NCBI GenBank assembly: GCA_001567485.1
Contig: JZRA01000028.1
Span: forward strand, 1 to 63,178
Length of the DNA: 63,178 nucleotides
Source: Chloroflexi bacterium OLB13
Lineage (GTDB): Bacteria; Chloroflexota; Anaerolineae; Aggregatilineales; Phototrophicaceae
Reading direction: 5' to 3'
In this document: piece after piece, positions 18,359 to 26,477 of the stretch
Layout of the letters: the number at the start of each line of letters is the position of its first letter
Position numbering within the stretch: the first letter of the stretch is position 1
The notes under the pieces: generated by a model
Told to the model about the DNA's origin: nothing
The model's database searches: none
Seen by the model: only the letters and a program-made list of their open reading frames with translations
Position numbers and translations under genes: made by a program

Positions 18359-19912
18359 CTATTCAATCCCGATACGCACCGCGCACGCCGCAGTCGGCTT
18401 TTCGGCGTCCTGTTCGTTGACGATAACACGCAGCCAATACAGGCCGGGTTCCAACGCGCTCGGCTCGATTACGCCTAAGACTGACAGCACCACCGGTACG
18501 CTGAAGTGTTCCTCGATGACCGGCACAGGGGCGGTGTCCGCGCGCATCTCGATCACATACGACTCGATACGCGCCGAGAATGCGGTGCCGATCACGCGGA
18601 ACGGCTCGGTGAACGACGTATTGGGCACCGGCGCCGCAATCGTGACAGTCATCGGAACCTCACAGCCGACCATGCCGGGTGCCAGCAGTTTCTCAAGGCC
18701 GGCGTCCTCGAAGGTTTCCGGTTTGACCGCGAGGACATCCCCGGCCGTAAGGTCTTCCGGCGTCTCGGCGCAGCTTGCGATCAGTGTATAAGCGGCCTCG
18801 TCGTCCCCTACGCGCTCGGAGATTGCGCCGAGCACGCCCGACGAATACGGCACGTAGACATGCTCTGGCGGCAGCAAGCACCGTCCGTCGTCGTCAAACT
18901 GTCCCAAGACGAAGGGCGTCGCGGTCGCCGTCGGCACAAGCGTATCGGTGGCGGTGGCGGACGGCGTTGGCGTGCTGCTCGACGTGACCGTAGCCGTCGG
19001 CGTATCAGTTGCGGTCGGTGAAGGTGTAGCTGTCGCTGTCGCGGTGGCCGTCGCGGTCAGCGTATCGCTTGGGGCCGGCGAAGGCGAAGCGGTCAGCGTA
19101 TCGGTTGGGGCCGGCGAAGGCGAAGCGGTCAGCGTCGCGGTGGCGGTGGGTTTGGGCGTGTCCGTCGCCGTCCGCGATGCCGTCGGACTTGGCGGGATCG
19201 TGGGCGCCTCGGTGTCGGTTGGCTCCAACGTTGCGGTCGGCGTGATCGACGGCGTGCGTGTCGCAGTCGGAGCGCGTGTCGCGGTATCCGACGCGACAGC
19301 AGCAGTTGTGGCCGTGTCGGTCGGTTCAGGCGTTGCTGTCGCGCTCGGTTTCCGCATTGTGGTCGGTTCGTCGGTGAAGGTCGCCGCACGCGTTGGCGAT
19401 GCTGCCGTGGTCGGCGTATCGCTCGGCTCGCGGGTCGCGGTCAGCGTCGACGTGGGCCGGTCGGTAGCCGTGTGCACGATCCGCTGCTCGGTCGACTCCG
19501 CTTCAGTTGCAGTACTGCGAGGCGTGCGCGCCGACGTCGATTCGCCCGTCGCTTCTTCTGTACTCGTGGCGGCTTCGGTTCCGCCGCCGTCTGGCGATGA
19601 CGTGAACGTCGCGGGGGCAGGCGTCTCCGTCGGCTCCGCCGTCGCCGTGACGACCGTACTTTCCGGTTCGGGCGATAGCGGCGTGACAGGCGGAACCTGC
19701 GTCACCCGTACCGCGGTAATCGTCACCTCCACCGCGGCGGTCACACTCGCCTGCAGCGTGGCGTCCGTCGAGACAGCCGCGATCACCGTCGGTTCATCTG
19801 CTGACCCGCCCGGACTGACAACCGAGAGGATCACACCGAAAACAACCGCCAGCGCAATCACGCCGACAGCAACGATTGCGATCAAGACTTCGTCGCCAAA
19901 ATCTCGCTGCAT
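18359..19912 (-). CDS. Membrane-anchored protein with Thr/Pro/Ser-rich stalk
   Basis: 517 residues, function unknown. TM at about 11-33 next to a short cytoplasmic N-terminus. About 80-330 is low-complexity Thr/Pro/Ala/Ser sequence, including two tandem 12-residue units (ASPSPAPTDTLT and ASPSPAPSDTLT) encoded by a 36-bp DNA repeat. The Cys-containing globular part at about 340-517 begins with a segment containing CLLPPEHVYVPYSSG and a possible LysM-like stretch, and ends in an immunoglobulin-like beta domain (PMTVTIAAPVPNTSF onward). Four bases separate it from the sensor-kinase gene upstream, so they are cotranscribed. Likely extracellular and glycosylated, as stalks of this type often are. 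Confidence 0.75.
   Translation of the reverse strand: MQRDFGDEVLIAIVAVGVIALAVVFGVILSVVSPGGSADEPTVIAAVSTDATLQASVTAAVEVTITAVRVTQVPPVTPLSPEPESTVVTATAEPTETPAPATFTSSPDGGGTEAATSTEEATGESTSARTPRSTATEAESTEQRIVHTATDRPTSTLTATREPSDTPTTAASPTRAATFTDEPTTMRKPSATATPEPTDTATTAAVASDTATRAPTATRTPSITPTATLEPTDTEAPTIPPSPTASRTATDTPKPTATATLTASPSPAPTDTLTASPSPAPSDTLTATATATATATPSPTATDTPTATVTSSSTPTPSATATDTLVPTATATPFVLGQFDDDGRCLLPPEHVYVPYSSGVLGAISERVGDDEAAYTLIASCAETPEDLTAGDVLAVKPETFEDAGLEKLLAPGMVGCEVPMTVTIAAPVPNTSFTEPFRVIGTAFSARIESYVIEMRADTAPVPVIEEHFSVPVVLSVLGVIEPSALEPGLYWLRVIVNEQDAEKPTAACAVRIGIE
19060..19131. repeat. Tandem 36-bp coding repeat in the stalk gene
   Basis: Two adjacent near-identical 36-bp copies within the Thr/Pro/Ser-rich region, each including GGGGCCGGCGAAGGCGAAGC. 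They encode the 12-residue units of the stalk. Slippage here would change stalk length without breaking the frame. Boundaries are approximate. Confidence 0.75.
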
Positions 19913-19916
19913 CGGC

Positions 19917-22900
19917 CTAGTTCCTCGCCTGTGGCATGAACTCTAAGCGAACGTTGAACCGTGTCGGCCCACCCACCGAGGACTCGACGTCAATCGTTCC
20001 GTCGTGCGCTTCGACAATCTGCTTGGCGATGGCGAGGCCAATCCCCGTATCGCCCAAACCTGCGAGCAGCGGATTCTCGCTTTGGTAACGCCGCCCGAAC
20101 ACACGCGGCAGGTCTTCCGGCGCAATCCCCGCGCCCGCGTCGGTCACGGCGAGATGCACCCAGCGCCGTCCTGCCTGTCGTTCAAGGTCAATCGTGATCT
20201 CGACGACACTGCTTTCCGGCGCGGCCAGATAAGCATTAGTCAGCAGCTGCAGCACGACTTGCTTCATCGCCTCCCGATCCGCGCTGACTATCGCCTCATC
20301 GACCGCGAGGTCGAGGTTCACTTCAATGCCCTTTTCGCGCAGCGGCACCGACACCTCGCTGATCGCGTCCTCCACGATCCCGACCAGATCGACATGCTCG
20401 CGCTCAAGCGTAAAATTGCCCGAATCGAGCGCGGCCATGCGGATCAAGTCCTCAATCATGTTCGACAGACGGGTGACGTTGGCGGCGACCCGCTGAAGGA
20501 ACCGCCGCTGCATATCACCCAGAATGCCGACCGACTCCCGCAGCATGAGGTCGACGTAGCCGCGCATGGACGTGATCGGCGTCCGCAAGTCCTGAACGAG
20601 GCCCATCACCGATTCGGTCTCAAGCGCCGGTTTGCCTCCCTCATGCGGCGCGGAGCGCGACCGCAGCGTGGACAGTTCGTTTTCGAGGTCTGCGATACGC
20701 GCCGTCGCGCGGCTCAACTCGATGGTGATAGGATCGGCCTCACCCTGCTGAGCCGACTTACCGCCAGCGGCCAATAACTGCGTATAACGCTGTTGAAGCT
20801 GTTTGAGTTGTGCTTCGAGCAGTGTGACACGCTCTACCACCCGTTCGCGGAACTTGCGCACCGCTTCAAATCGCTCGACCAGTTCGTCGCGTTGGCGCTT
20901 GTAGGCATCACGCTGCCGGACGACCGTCTCGCGGTCAGCCAGCACGTTCTGAACCTCTCGTTCAAGCCGTTTGATCGAATTGTCGCTTTCGCGCAGCTGC
21001 GCCAGTCGCTGCGCAAGCCGCACGCGATCCTGTGCGATAGTGTCTTTCTCGGCCGTCACCGTCGTGATCCGCGCCATCAGCGAGGTGCGCTCGGCGTACA
21101 GTTCACTGATGAGCTGAGCGATGCCCGACGGGCTGGCGTCCAACCCAAAAGATTCAAGCTGCTTGGCGAGCAACTCGAACCGGCTCTTGAGTTGGTTGCG
21201 TTCTTCGACAAGACGCTGCACGTCCGCGTCCATCTCCGATACGACCTGCGCGGCCACCGCGGGGCCAGATGGCGGGGCCGCCATCAAATCGTCAAGCTGG
21301 GCCTGAAGCCGTTCACGCTGTGCCGCGAGGTTGTCGCGTTCTTCACGCAGCGAGTCGATCAGCTGCCGCAGCGCGGTCTCGTCCCCGTGTTCGCCTGCCC
21401 CGCTCAGCGCGCTCTCCATCTGACGCAGCCGTTCGGCCAATTGATCGCGCTCTTCACGCAGGGCGGCGCGCTCCTGACCGATGGACTGAATCCGCTGCGA
21501 GATGCTCAAGTCCGCGTCACTGTCGCTCAACGACATGGCGAGTCGGTCGCGCTCGATCGCCAGCCGTTCCTCCAGCCGCTTGACCTGTGTCGACAGCGCG
21601 TCGATGTCCAGCCGTGATTTTTGCAGCTCGGCCAGCGCGGATTTGCGCGCGGCGTAGACCTGATCGTCGCTGATCTGCGAAAGCGGAATGCCCTGCGCCA
21701 TCGCCTGAATAGCGCGTTCTTCGGCCAGCAGGCGCTGCTCCTCGGCCATATCACTCAACGCCAGCAGCCCCGCCGCAATCACGCCAAGTCCCTTAAGCGC
21801 CTCGGACTCCGACTCGCTCAATTCGCGGTCGGCAAACGGGAACCCCACCATCAACACGCCCTGCAGCTCGCCCTCGCGCGTCAACGGCTGAAAGTACGCC
21901 GGCCCACTGGTCTGATCCAGTCCGAGCCGCGTGTAGAGATCGTCTAGTTCGGCTTGGTTGCGGTCGGGAAACAACGGTCGCTGCTGCAGCCGTTCGATCG
22001 CGTTTTTGAGGGTGGGTTGTGCGGCAAGGCTCACCGCCAGCCCCTGCTCTGATTTCTTGCGCGCACGATCCATCACCACCACGAGATCGGCATAGTTCGC
22101 GTCCTGCACGCGGATCAGCGCGCCGATGTCTGCCCGCAGCATCTCCAGCGCGGCGCGCACGACTTGGCCCGGAACGGCGGACGGGTGCGTATCTTCGATC
22201 ATCAACCCGAGCGCGCGCAGCAGCTGCGTCGACTCACGCTCTCCGGCGGTTGGCGCGCGTACCACGACCGGCGGCGGCTGTCGCTCGGATGTGCTCACCT
22301 GCGTCGAGGCGCGCTGCACCTGATCCTCAAGGCCGCGCAGCTGTTCCAACACGCCGGACAGCAGCGCGCGGTAGGCGATCACGGCCATCACCGCCATCGC
22401 GCCGATGAAGGCCAACCGGAGCGCTCCGATTGAGCCGTCATCGCTGCCGAGGCTGGACTGAAGCAGTCCGATGATCGCGCCCGCGATCAGCACGCTGTAG
22501 AGTACCAGCTTCAGCGGCCCGTCCGCTGACCGTCCGCCCTGCACAAGCACACCGGCGATGAACACCCCACCAGCGGCGGCAGGCAGCAGACACCAGATCA
22601 GCGCGGCGACCCCCGAACCGCCGGACAGTCCCTCGCTCACTGCCCCGCCTGTCGTCAAGTAGAATATGAGCGTCGTCACCGCAATTCCGAACGCGCCGCG
22701 TCGAAGGTTGACTTCCAGCGAGGAATCGGCCGCGGGGCTGAGAGCCAATCCCAGCGCAACGACGATCCACACTTGAACAGAACGTTCGAGCGCCTGAAGG
22801 CTGTTGAGATGAAATTCCTCGCCACGCAGCAGAGCGAACACCACCGCCAGCAGAATCAACATCCACGCGCCGAAACTGAAGGTCAGCCCTGCTGCAAGCC

Positions 22901-23033
22901 GGGATGCCGACTGTGTGTTGCGGCGCACAGCCTGCCCGACCGTCATCAGCAAGCACGCCATCAGCACCACAACGACCAGCACAAAGTAGACGAGATCGCC
23001 GGGCGGACGAACGAATACGGTCAGGAAGTTCAT
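19917..23033 (-). CDS. Membrane sensor kinase-like protein with GAF, long coiled coil and degenerate H-box
   Basis: 1038 residues. About seven to eight TM segments at 1-215, a GAF domain at about 260-420, a long coiled coil at about 435-770, then HisKA- and HATPase_c-like domains. The H-box reads LVQDLRTPITSMRGY: the position normally held by the phospho-accepting His is Gln814 (codon CAG at 20594-20592). The ATPase boxes look intact: N-box QLLTNAYLAAP, G1 TDAGAGIAPEDLP, G2 GDTGIGLAIAKQIVEAHDG. It may therefore bind ATP without autophosphorylating in the usual way. First gene of an operon with the stalk and perhaps LCP genes. No response regulator is adjacent. Confidence 0.85.
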   Translation of the reverse strand: MNFLTVFVRPPGDLVYFVLVVVVLMACLLMTVGQAVRRNTQSASRLAAGLTFSFGAWMLILLAVVFALLRGEEFHLNSLQALERSVQVWIVVALGLALSPAADSSLEVNLRRGAFGIAVTTLIFYLTTGGAVSEGLSGGSGVAALIWCLLPAAAGGVFIAGVLVQGGRSADGPLKLVLYSVLIAGAIIGLLQSSLGSDDGSIGALRLAFIGAMAVMAVIAYRALLSGVLEQLRGLEDQVQRASTQVSTSERQPPPVVVRAPTAGERESTQLLRALGLMIEDTHPSAVPGQVVRAALEMLRADIGALIRVQDANYADLVVVMDRARKKSEQGLAVSLAAQPTLKNAIERLQQRPLFPDRNQAELDDLYTRLGLDQTSGPAYFQPLTREGELQGVLMVGFPFADRELSESESEALKGLGVIAAGLLALSDMAEEQRLLAEERAIQAMAQGIPLSQISDDQVYAARKSALAELQKSRLDIDALSTQVKRLEERLAIERDRLAMSLSDSDADLSISQRIQSIGQERAALREERDQLAERLRQMESALSGAGEHGDETALRQLIDSLREERDNLAAQRERLQAQLDDLMAAPPSGPAVAAQVVSEMDADVQRLVEERNQLKSRFELLAKQLESFGLDASPSGIAQLISELYAERTSLMARITTVTAEKDTIAQDRVRLAQRLAQLRESDNSIKRLEREVQNVLADRETVVRQRDAYKRQRDELVERFEAVRKFRERVVERVTLLEAQLKQLQQRYTQLLAAGGKSAQQGEADPITIELSRATARIADLENELSTLRSRSAPHEGGKPALETESVMGLVQDLRTPITSMRGYVDLMLRESVGILGDMQRRFLQRVAANVTRLSNMIEDLIRMAALDSGNFTLEREHVDLVGIVEDAISEVSVPLREKGIEVNLDLAVDEAIVSADREAMKQVVLQLLTNAYLAAPESSVVEITIDLERQAGRRWVHLAVTDAGAGIAPEDLPRVFGRRYQSENPLLAGLGDTGIGLAIAKQIVEAHDGTIDVESSVGGPTRFNVRLEFMPQARN

Positions 23034-23077
23034 GTGGGCTTACACCATCCGGTTGCGCACCGCGTGAGTCCTTCGGC

Positions 23078-23107
23078 AGTATACCCCACCTTTCACCGGG
23101 CTGTCAC
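23078..23107 (-). promoter_or_regulatory. Promoter of the sensor-kinase operon
   Basis: Minus-strand GTGACA (23107-23102), 18-base spacer, TATACT (23083-23078), 45 bases before the start codon at 23033. Confidence 0.6.
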
Positions 23108-23167
23108 TCACTGCGTTCGGGTTGCGTGGGTTGTGCGCACTGGTCGGTAAGGGTCTGGTCAGGCATA

Positions 23168-23677
23168 ATGCGGGCTATGACTGACCCTACCCGTCCTCGC
23201 CGCATCGCCGGTTTGCTTCGCCGCGCGCCGTGGATCATCGGCCTGCTGTATCCGTTCTATCAACTCACGCGCCCGCGTGTCACGATGGGCGTCGTGGGCG
23301 TATTATTGGATGACCTCGGACGGGTGCTGCTGGCGGAGCATGTCTATCATCCCCGCATGCCGTGGGGGCTGCCGGGCGGCGCGATCAATCGCGGCGAAGA
23401 CCCCGCCGACGCCCTCCAGCGCGAAATGCGCGAGGAGTTGGGGATCGAGGTCACTGTCGGCATGCCGCTGCTGGTCGAGCGCACCTACCTCGGCCATGTC
23501 GACCTCGCCTTCATGTGCCACGGCCAAGTCGAGCCACTTGTCTCAAGCCCCGAGATTCTGGATTTCAACTGGTATCGGCGCAGCGATGTGCCGGCTTTAA
23601 CGAACTTTCAGCAACGCGCACTCGACCGTGCGTACAGGTACTTCGACACGACCGGGAAGCAGCCGTATGACATATAG
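23168..23677 (+). CDS. NUDIX hydrolase
   Basis: Cleaves a nucleoside-diphosphate-linked substrate, identity unknown. The NUDIX box is GAINRGEDPADALQREMREE followed by LGIEV, with the metal-binding REMREE core intact. An N-terminal hydrophobic segment (about 15-28) may tether it or pack in the fold. I start at ATG 23168; ATG 23177 is equally possible. Its end overlaps the next gene by 11 bases, implying coupling with the beta-lactamase-fold protein. Confidence 0.88.
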   Translation: MRAMTDPTRPRRIAGLLRRAPWIIGLLYPFYQLTRPRVTMGVVGVLLDDLGRVLLAEHVYHPRMPWGLPGGAINRGEDPADALQREMREELGIEVTVGMPLLVERTYLGHVDLAFMCHGQVEPLVSSPEILDFNWYRRSDVPALTNFQQRALDRAYRYFDTTGKQPYDI

Positions 23678-25286
23678 CAAGCGCCCAAACGGCCGGCGCC
23701 GCTCCCGTATTCCCGTCCTGCGCATCTTGTCGCTGGCGATGCTCATCGCTGGCCTTGCCTTGTTTGGCGTCGAGTTGTACGGATTCAGCCAGCGCGAAAG
23801 CTTGCTGGCCGACGACGTCACCGTGGGCGGCGTTCCCGTCGGCGGCCTGACGGTCAATGAGGCGTTCTCGCGCTGGGAGCAGGTGTTCAATCAGCCGGTC
23901 GTTCTCATGTACGGGGATGCCCCACCGATCCTGCTCGACCCCACCACGATTGACTTTCGGCTGAACAGCAACACGATGCGCGCGAACGCGCAAGCCTCAG
24001 CCGGCGACTTTTGGCCGCGATTCGTCGCATACTTGACCGGCACGCACGTCGAACGGCAGGGCGCGTCTGTGCCGCTGCTCGCCGACTATCAGGAAGGGCT
24101 GCTGCGCAGCGTGCTCGAAGACATTGCGCGCCGGTATGATCGTGCCCCCGGCCGACCCGGCTACGACATCGGTACGCTGACGGTGTTCGCCGGCACGCCC
24201 GGATCACAGCTCAACATCGAGACCGCCATTGACGCCATCGACGCCGCCCTCCGCAGCCCGGTGAATCGCGTCGTCGAGCTGCCGATTGGCGCCAGCACCG
24301 CAAACCGCCCCAATCTTCAGCTCCTGCGCCAGTTGATTATCGACTACCTCGATACGCAGGGCTTCATCTACGACAGCCCAACCAGCGTCGCCAGCGTCTT
24401 TATCATCGACCTGCAAACTGGCGAAGAAGTGAATATCTTGGGCGACGTCGCGTACTCTGCGGCCAGCACCATGAAGCTCCCGATCCTGATCGACTTCTAC
24501 CGGTCGATTGATGCGCCGCCTTCTCAGGAAGAGGCGTTCATCATGGCGAATTCGCTGCTGTGCAGCCGGAACTCGTCTTCAAACCTGCTCATGCGGCTGA
24601 TCGGCCAGAACGACATTCTCGCAGGCGTCCGCAGCGTGACGAACACTGCGCAGTTCTTGGGCGCCAGCAATACCTACATCAGCGCCCCATTCGTCGAAGG
24701 CGTCGCTGGCGAGCAGTTCGGCAGCACGACCGCGCCGCGAACTCAACCGAACCCGGACTTCAACACCGACCCCGATCCGTTCAATCAGACTACGCCAGAA
24801 GACTTGGGAACGCTGCTCAATCTGGTTTATGACTGCGCGAACTACGATTCGGGCCTTGTGTCCGCGTACCCCGGTGGCGAGTTCACGCAGCTTGAATGCC
24901 GGCAGATGTTAGAGCTGATGAGCGGCAACGACATCCAGCGGTTGATTCAGGCGGGTGTGCCGCCCGGAACGCGGGTATCGCACAAGAACGGGTGGCTGAC
25001 CGAAACCGTCGGCGATGCTGGCGTCGTTTATCCGCCGAACGGACGCGACTATGTATTCGCGATGTTCATCTGGGAAGACACGGGTTTCCAGAATTACGAA
25101 CGCCTGTGGCCGCTGATGGAGGGCGTCAGCCGCGCCGCGTGGAACTACTTCAGCCCCGATGAACCGCTGCTGACCGCGCGCACCGACATCCCGGCGACAG
25201 CACAGGCTTGCGAAGGCAATTATCTGCCCCCGTCGCCTGAACTCACCAATCTCGACGACATCGACGCGTGGCGTCTACGGCCCTAA
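23667..25286 (+). CDS. Serine hydrolase of the beta-lactamase/penicillin-binding fold with N-terminal wall-binding domain
   Basis: 539 residues: an N-terminal TM or uncleaved signal (about 18-40), a VanW-type peptidoglycan-binding_4-like domain (about 45-190, starting DDVTVGGVPVGGLTV), then a class A beta-lactamase-like domain. Catalytic triad motifs: Ser267-x-x-Lys270 in SAASTMKLP, S304-S-N306 in the SxN position, and Lys440-Asn-Gly442 in HKNGWL replacing KTG. It may be a DD-peptidase or esterase acting on the wall rather than a true beta-lactamase. No class A omega-loop ExxxN motif was identified. ATG 23667 overlaps the NUDIX gene. Confidence 0.82.
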   Translation: MTYSKRPNGRRRSRIPVLRILSLAMLIAGLALFGVELYGFSQRESLLADDVTVGGVPVGGLTVNEAFSRWEQVFNQPVVLMYGDAPPILLDPTTIDFRLNSNTMRANAQASAGDFWPRFVAYLTGTHVERQGASVPLLADYQEGLLRSVLEDIARRYDRAPGRPGYDIGTLTVFAGTPGSQLNIETAIDAIDAALRSPVNRVVELPIGASTANRPNLQLLRQLIIDYLDTQGFIYDSPTSVASVFIIDLQTGEEVNILGDVAYSAASTMKLPILIDFYRSIDAPPSQEEAFIMANSLLCSRNSSSNLLMRLIGQNDILAGVRSVTNTAQFLGASNTYISAPFVEGVAGEQFGSTTAPRTQPNPDFNTDPDPFNQTTPEDLGTLLNLVYDCANYDSGLVSAYPGGEFTQLECRQMLELMSGNDIQRLIQAGVPPGTRVSHKNGWLTETVGDAGVVYPPNGRDYVFAMFIWEDTGFQNYERLWPLMEGVSRAAWNYFSPDEPLLTARTDIPATAQACEGNYLPPSPELTNLDDIDAWRLRP

Positions 25287-25293
25287 TGGCGCG

Positions 25294-25713
25294 TCAGCTC
25301 AGGCGTTTCTCCATCCGGAAGTGATTGCGGCTGTCGGAATCAGAGTATTCGACGCGATCCATAAACCGGCGAACGAACTGAATCCCCCAGCCCCCTTCCG
25401 AACGTTCCCACAACGGCGTCGAGGGGTCCGGTTTCGGCAGGCCGAGCGGGTTGAACAGCGGAGCGTCGTCGATCACCTCGATGATAAACGTCTCGTTATG
25501 CGTGAAGCACCAGATTTCGATCTTTCCGGTGCGTTCGACATTCTCATAACCATGTTCGACGATGTTCGTGCAAATTTCTTCAACCGAGAGCTGGCAGCGG
25601 TAAACGCCCTCGTCATCCATTCCGTGACGTGCCGCGACACGCGCAACGAACCCGCAGGCTTCGTGCACCTGATCCATCCGCGCTGGTATGGTGATCCAGC
25701 CGTGCTCGTCCAA
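25294..25713 (-). CDS. RsbW-like ATP-binding anti-sigma/serine kinase
   Basis: 139-residue GHKL ATPase of the HATPase_c_2 type. N-box region CQLSVEEICTNIVEHGY, G1 region VIDDAPLFNPL and G2-like GGWGIQFVRRFMDRVEY are visible. It lies 23 bases after a STAS antagonist gene, the usual partner-switching pair: the kinase phosphorylates the STAS Ser and otherwise holds a sigma factor or other target. No sigma factor or PP2C phosphatase gene is adjacent. TTG start 25713 is preceded by AGGGGA. Confidence 0.87.
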   Translation of the reverse strand: MDEHGWITIPARMDQVHEACGFVARVAARHGMDDEGVYRCQLSVEEICTNIVEHGYENVERTGKIEIWCFTHNETFIIEVIDDAPLFNPLGLPKPDPSTPLWERSEGGWGIQFVRRFMDRVEYSDSDSRNHFRMEKRLS

Positions 25714-25736
25714 CGTGCGTCCCCTAGCAGTTCACC

Positions 25737-26069
25737 TTAGTAGCTCTCAACGGCATCCACTGAGGTATCAAAGATCAAGAAGATCGTATCTAAGCCCGCC
25801 ATCTCCATGACTTCGCGCACGCGCCGCGTCGGCTGCGACAGCCGCAGGTCACCGCCGATGCGTTTGACCTTCTTCAGCGCGTTGACAAGTTCACGAAGGC
25901 CGGCACTGCTCATATAGTCGACGCCGGCGAGATCAAGCACCAGATGCGATACGCTTCCGGAAATGTGTTCGGACAGGGCTTGGCCCAGCTTCGCTGCAGA
26001 CATACTGTCAATACGCCCGCGCGCAACCAACACCATCACACCGCCCTGATCGGAACTATAGATTTCCAT
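25737..26069 (-). CDS. STAS-domain anti-sigma factor antagonist (RsbV/SpoIIAA-like)
   Basis: 110-residue STAS protein. The phosphorylatable serine sits in DYMSSAGLREL near residue 57, and the fold signature SHLVLDLAGVDYM precedes it. Partner of the kinase encoded directly downstream; when unphosphorylated it should bind the kinase and free its target. It is the first gene of the pair. Confidence 0.92.
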   Translation of the reverse strand: MEIYSSDQGGVMVLVARGRIDSMSAAKLGQALSEHISGSVSHLVLDLAGVDYMSSAGLRELVNALKKVKRIGGDLRLSQPTRRVREVMEMAGLDTIFLIFDTSVDAVESY

Positions 26070-26135
26070 TCAACGCCCCGTGATTGATCTCCGCGCCCGG
26101 GGGCAAAGATTCACTGCATCCTCACCCCCAGCCTA

Positions 26136-26141
26136 TATAAT
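26136..26141 (+). promoter_or_regulatory. Candidate -10 box upstream of a small membrane protein
   Basis: TATAAT 44 bases before ATG 26186, in an AT-rich stretch between the divergent STAS gene and this gene. The -35 region is not convincing. Confidence 0.4.
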
Positions 26142-26185
26142 ACAAGTTTGTTCGGAGAATTGCTTGAGATTTCCACGCCCAACCG

Positions 26186-26461
26186 ATGAACGACACACTG
26201 CTTATCATCACCGGGTTCATGACGTTCCTGCTGTTTCTCGTGCAGCGCAGCGAACGAAAAGCGCGCCGCCTCGTACTGATCCTCTCTGCGGCGATCTTCA
26301 TCGCCATTCATCAGGTCGTGCTCAGTCGAGGCGACGCCTCCGTTGCGTGGAAGGGTCTCGTGATCGCCGTGGTGCTCAACGTCATCTTCTGGTTCTTGAT
26401 CGGGCGCTACAACCCACCCGGATCCAGCGACGACATCCAAGTCCTCGGCATGGACGATTAA
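26186..26461 (+). CDS. Small three-helix membrane protein, unknown function
   Basis: 91 residues with hydrophobic segments at about 4-20, 27-46 and 55-74, a positively charged loop RSERKARR after the first, and a short acidic soluble tail ending MDD. No family recognised. It has its own likely promoter and sits between convergent and divergent neighbours, so context gives no function. Codon use resembles surrounding genes, supporting a real gene over the longer overlapping frame. Confidence 0.65.
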   Translation: MNDTLLIITGFMTFLLFLVQRSERKARRLVLILSAAIFIAIHQVVLSRGDASVAWKGLVIAVVLNVIFWFLIGRYNPPGSSDDIQVLGMDD

Positions 26462-26477
26462 CCCGCGCTGGTCATGC

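Noticed and set aside
18948..19946. 332-codon frame on the plus strand rich in Val/Ala/Gly/Ser
   Set aside because: It is the antisense reading of the Thr/Pro/Ser-rich stalk repeats and has no start signal or domain.
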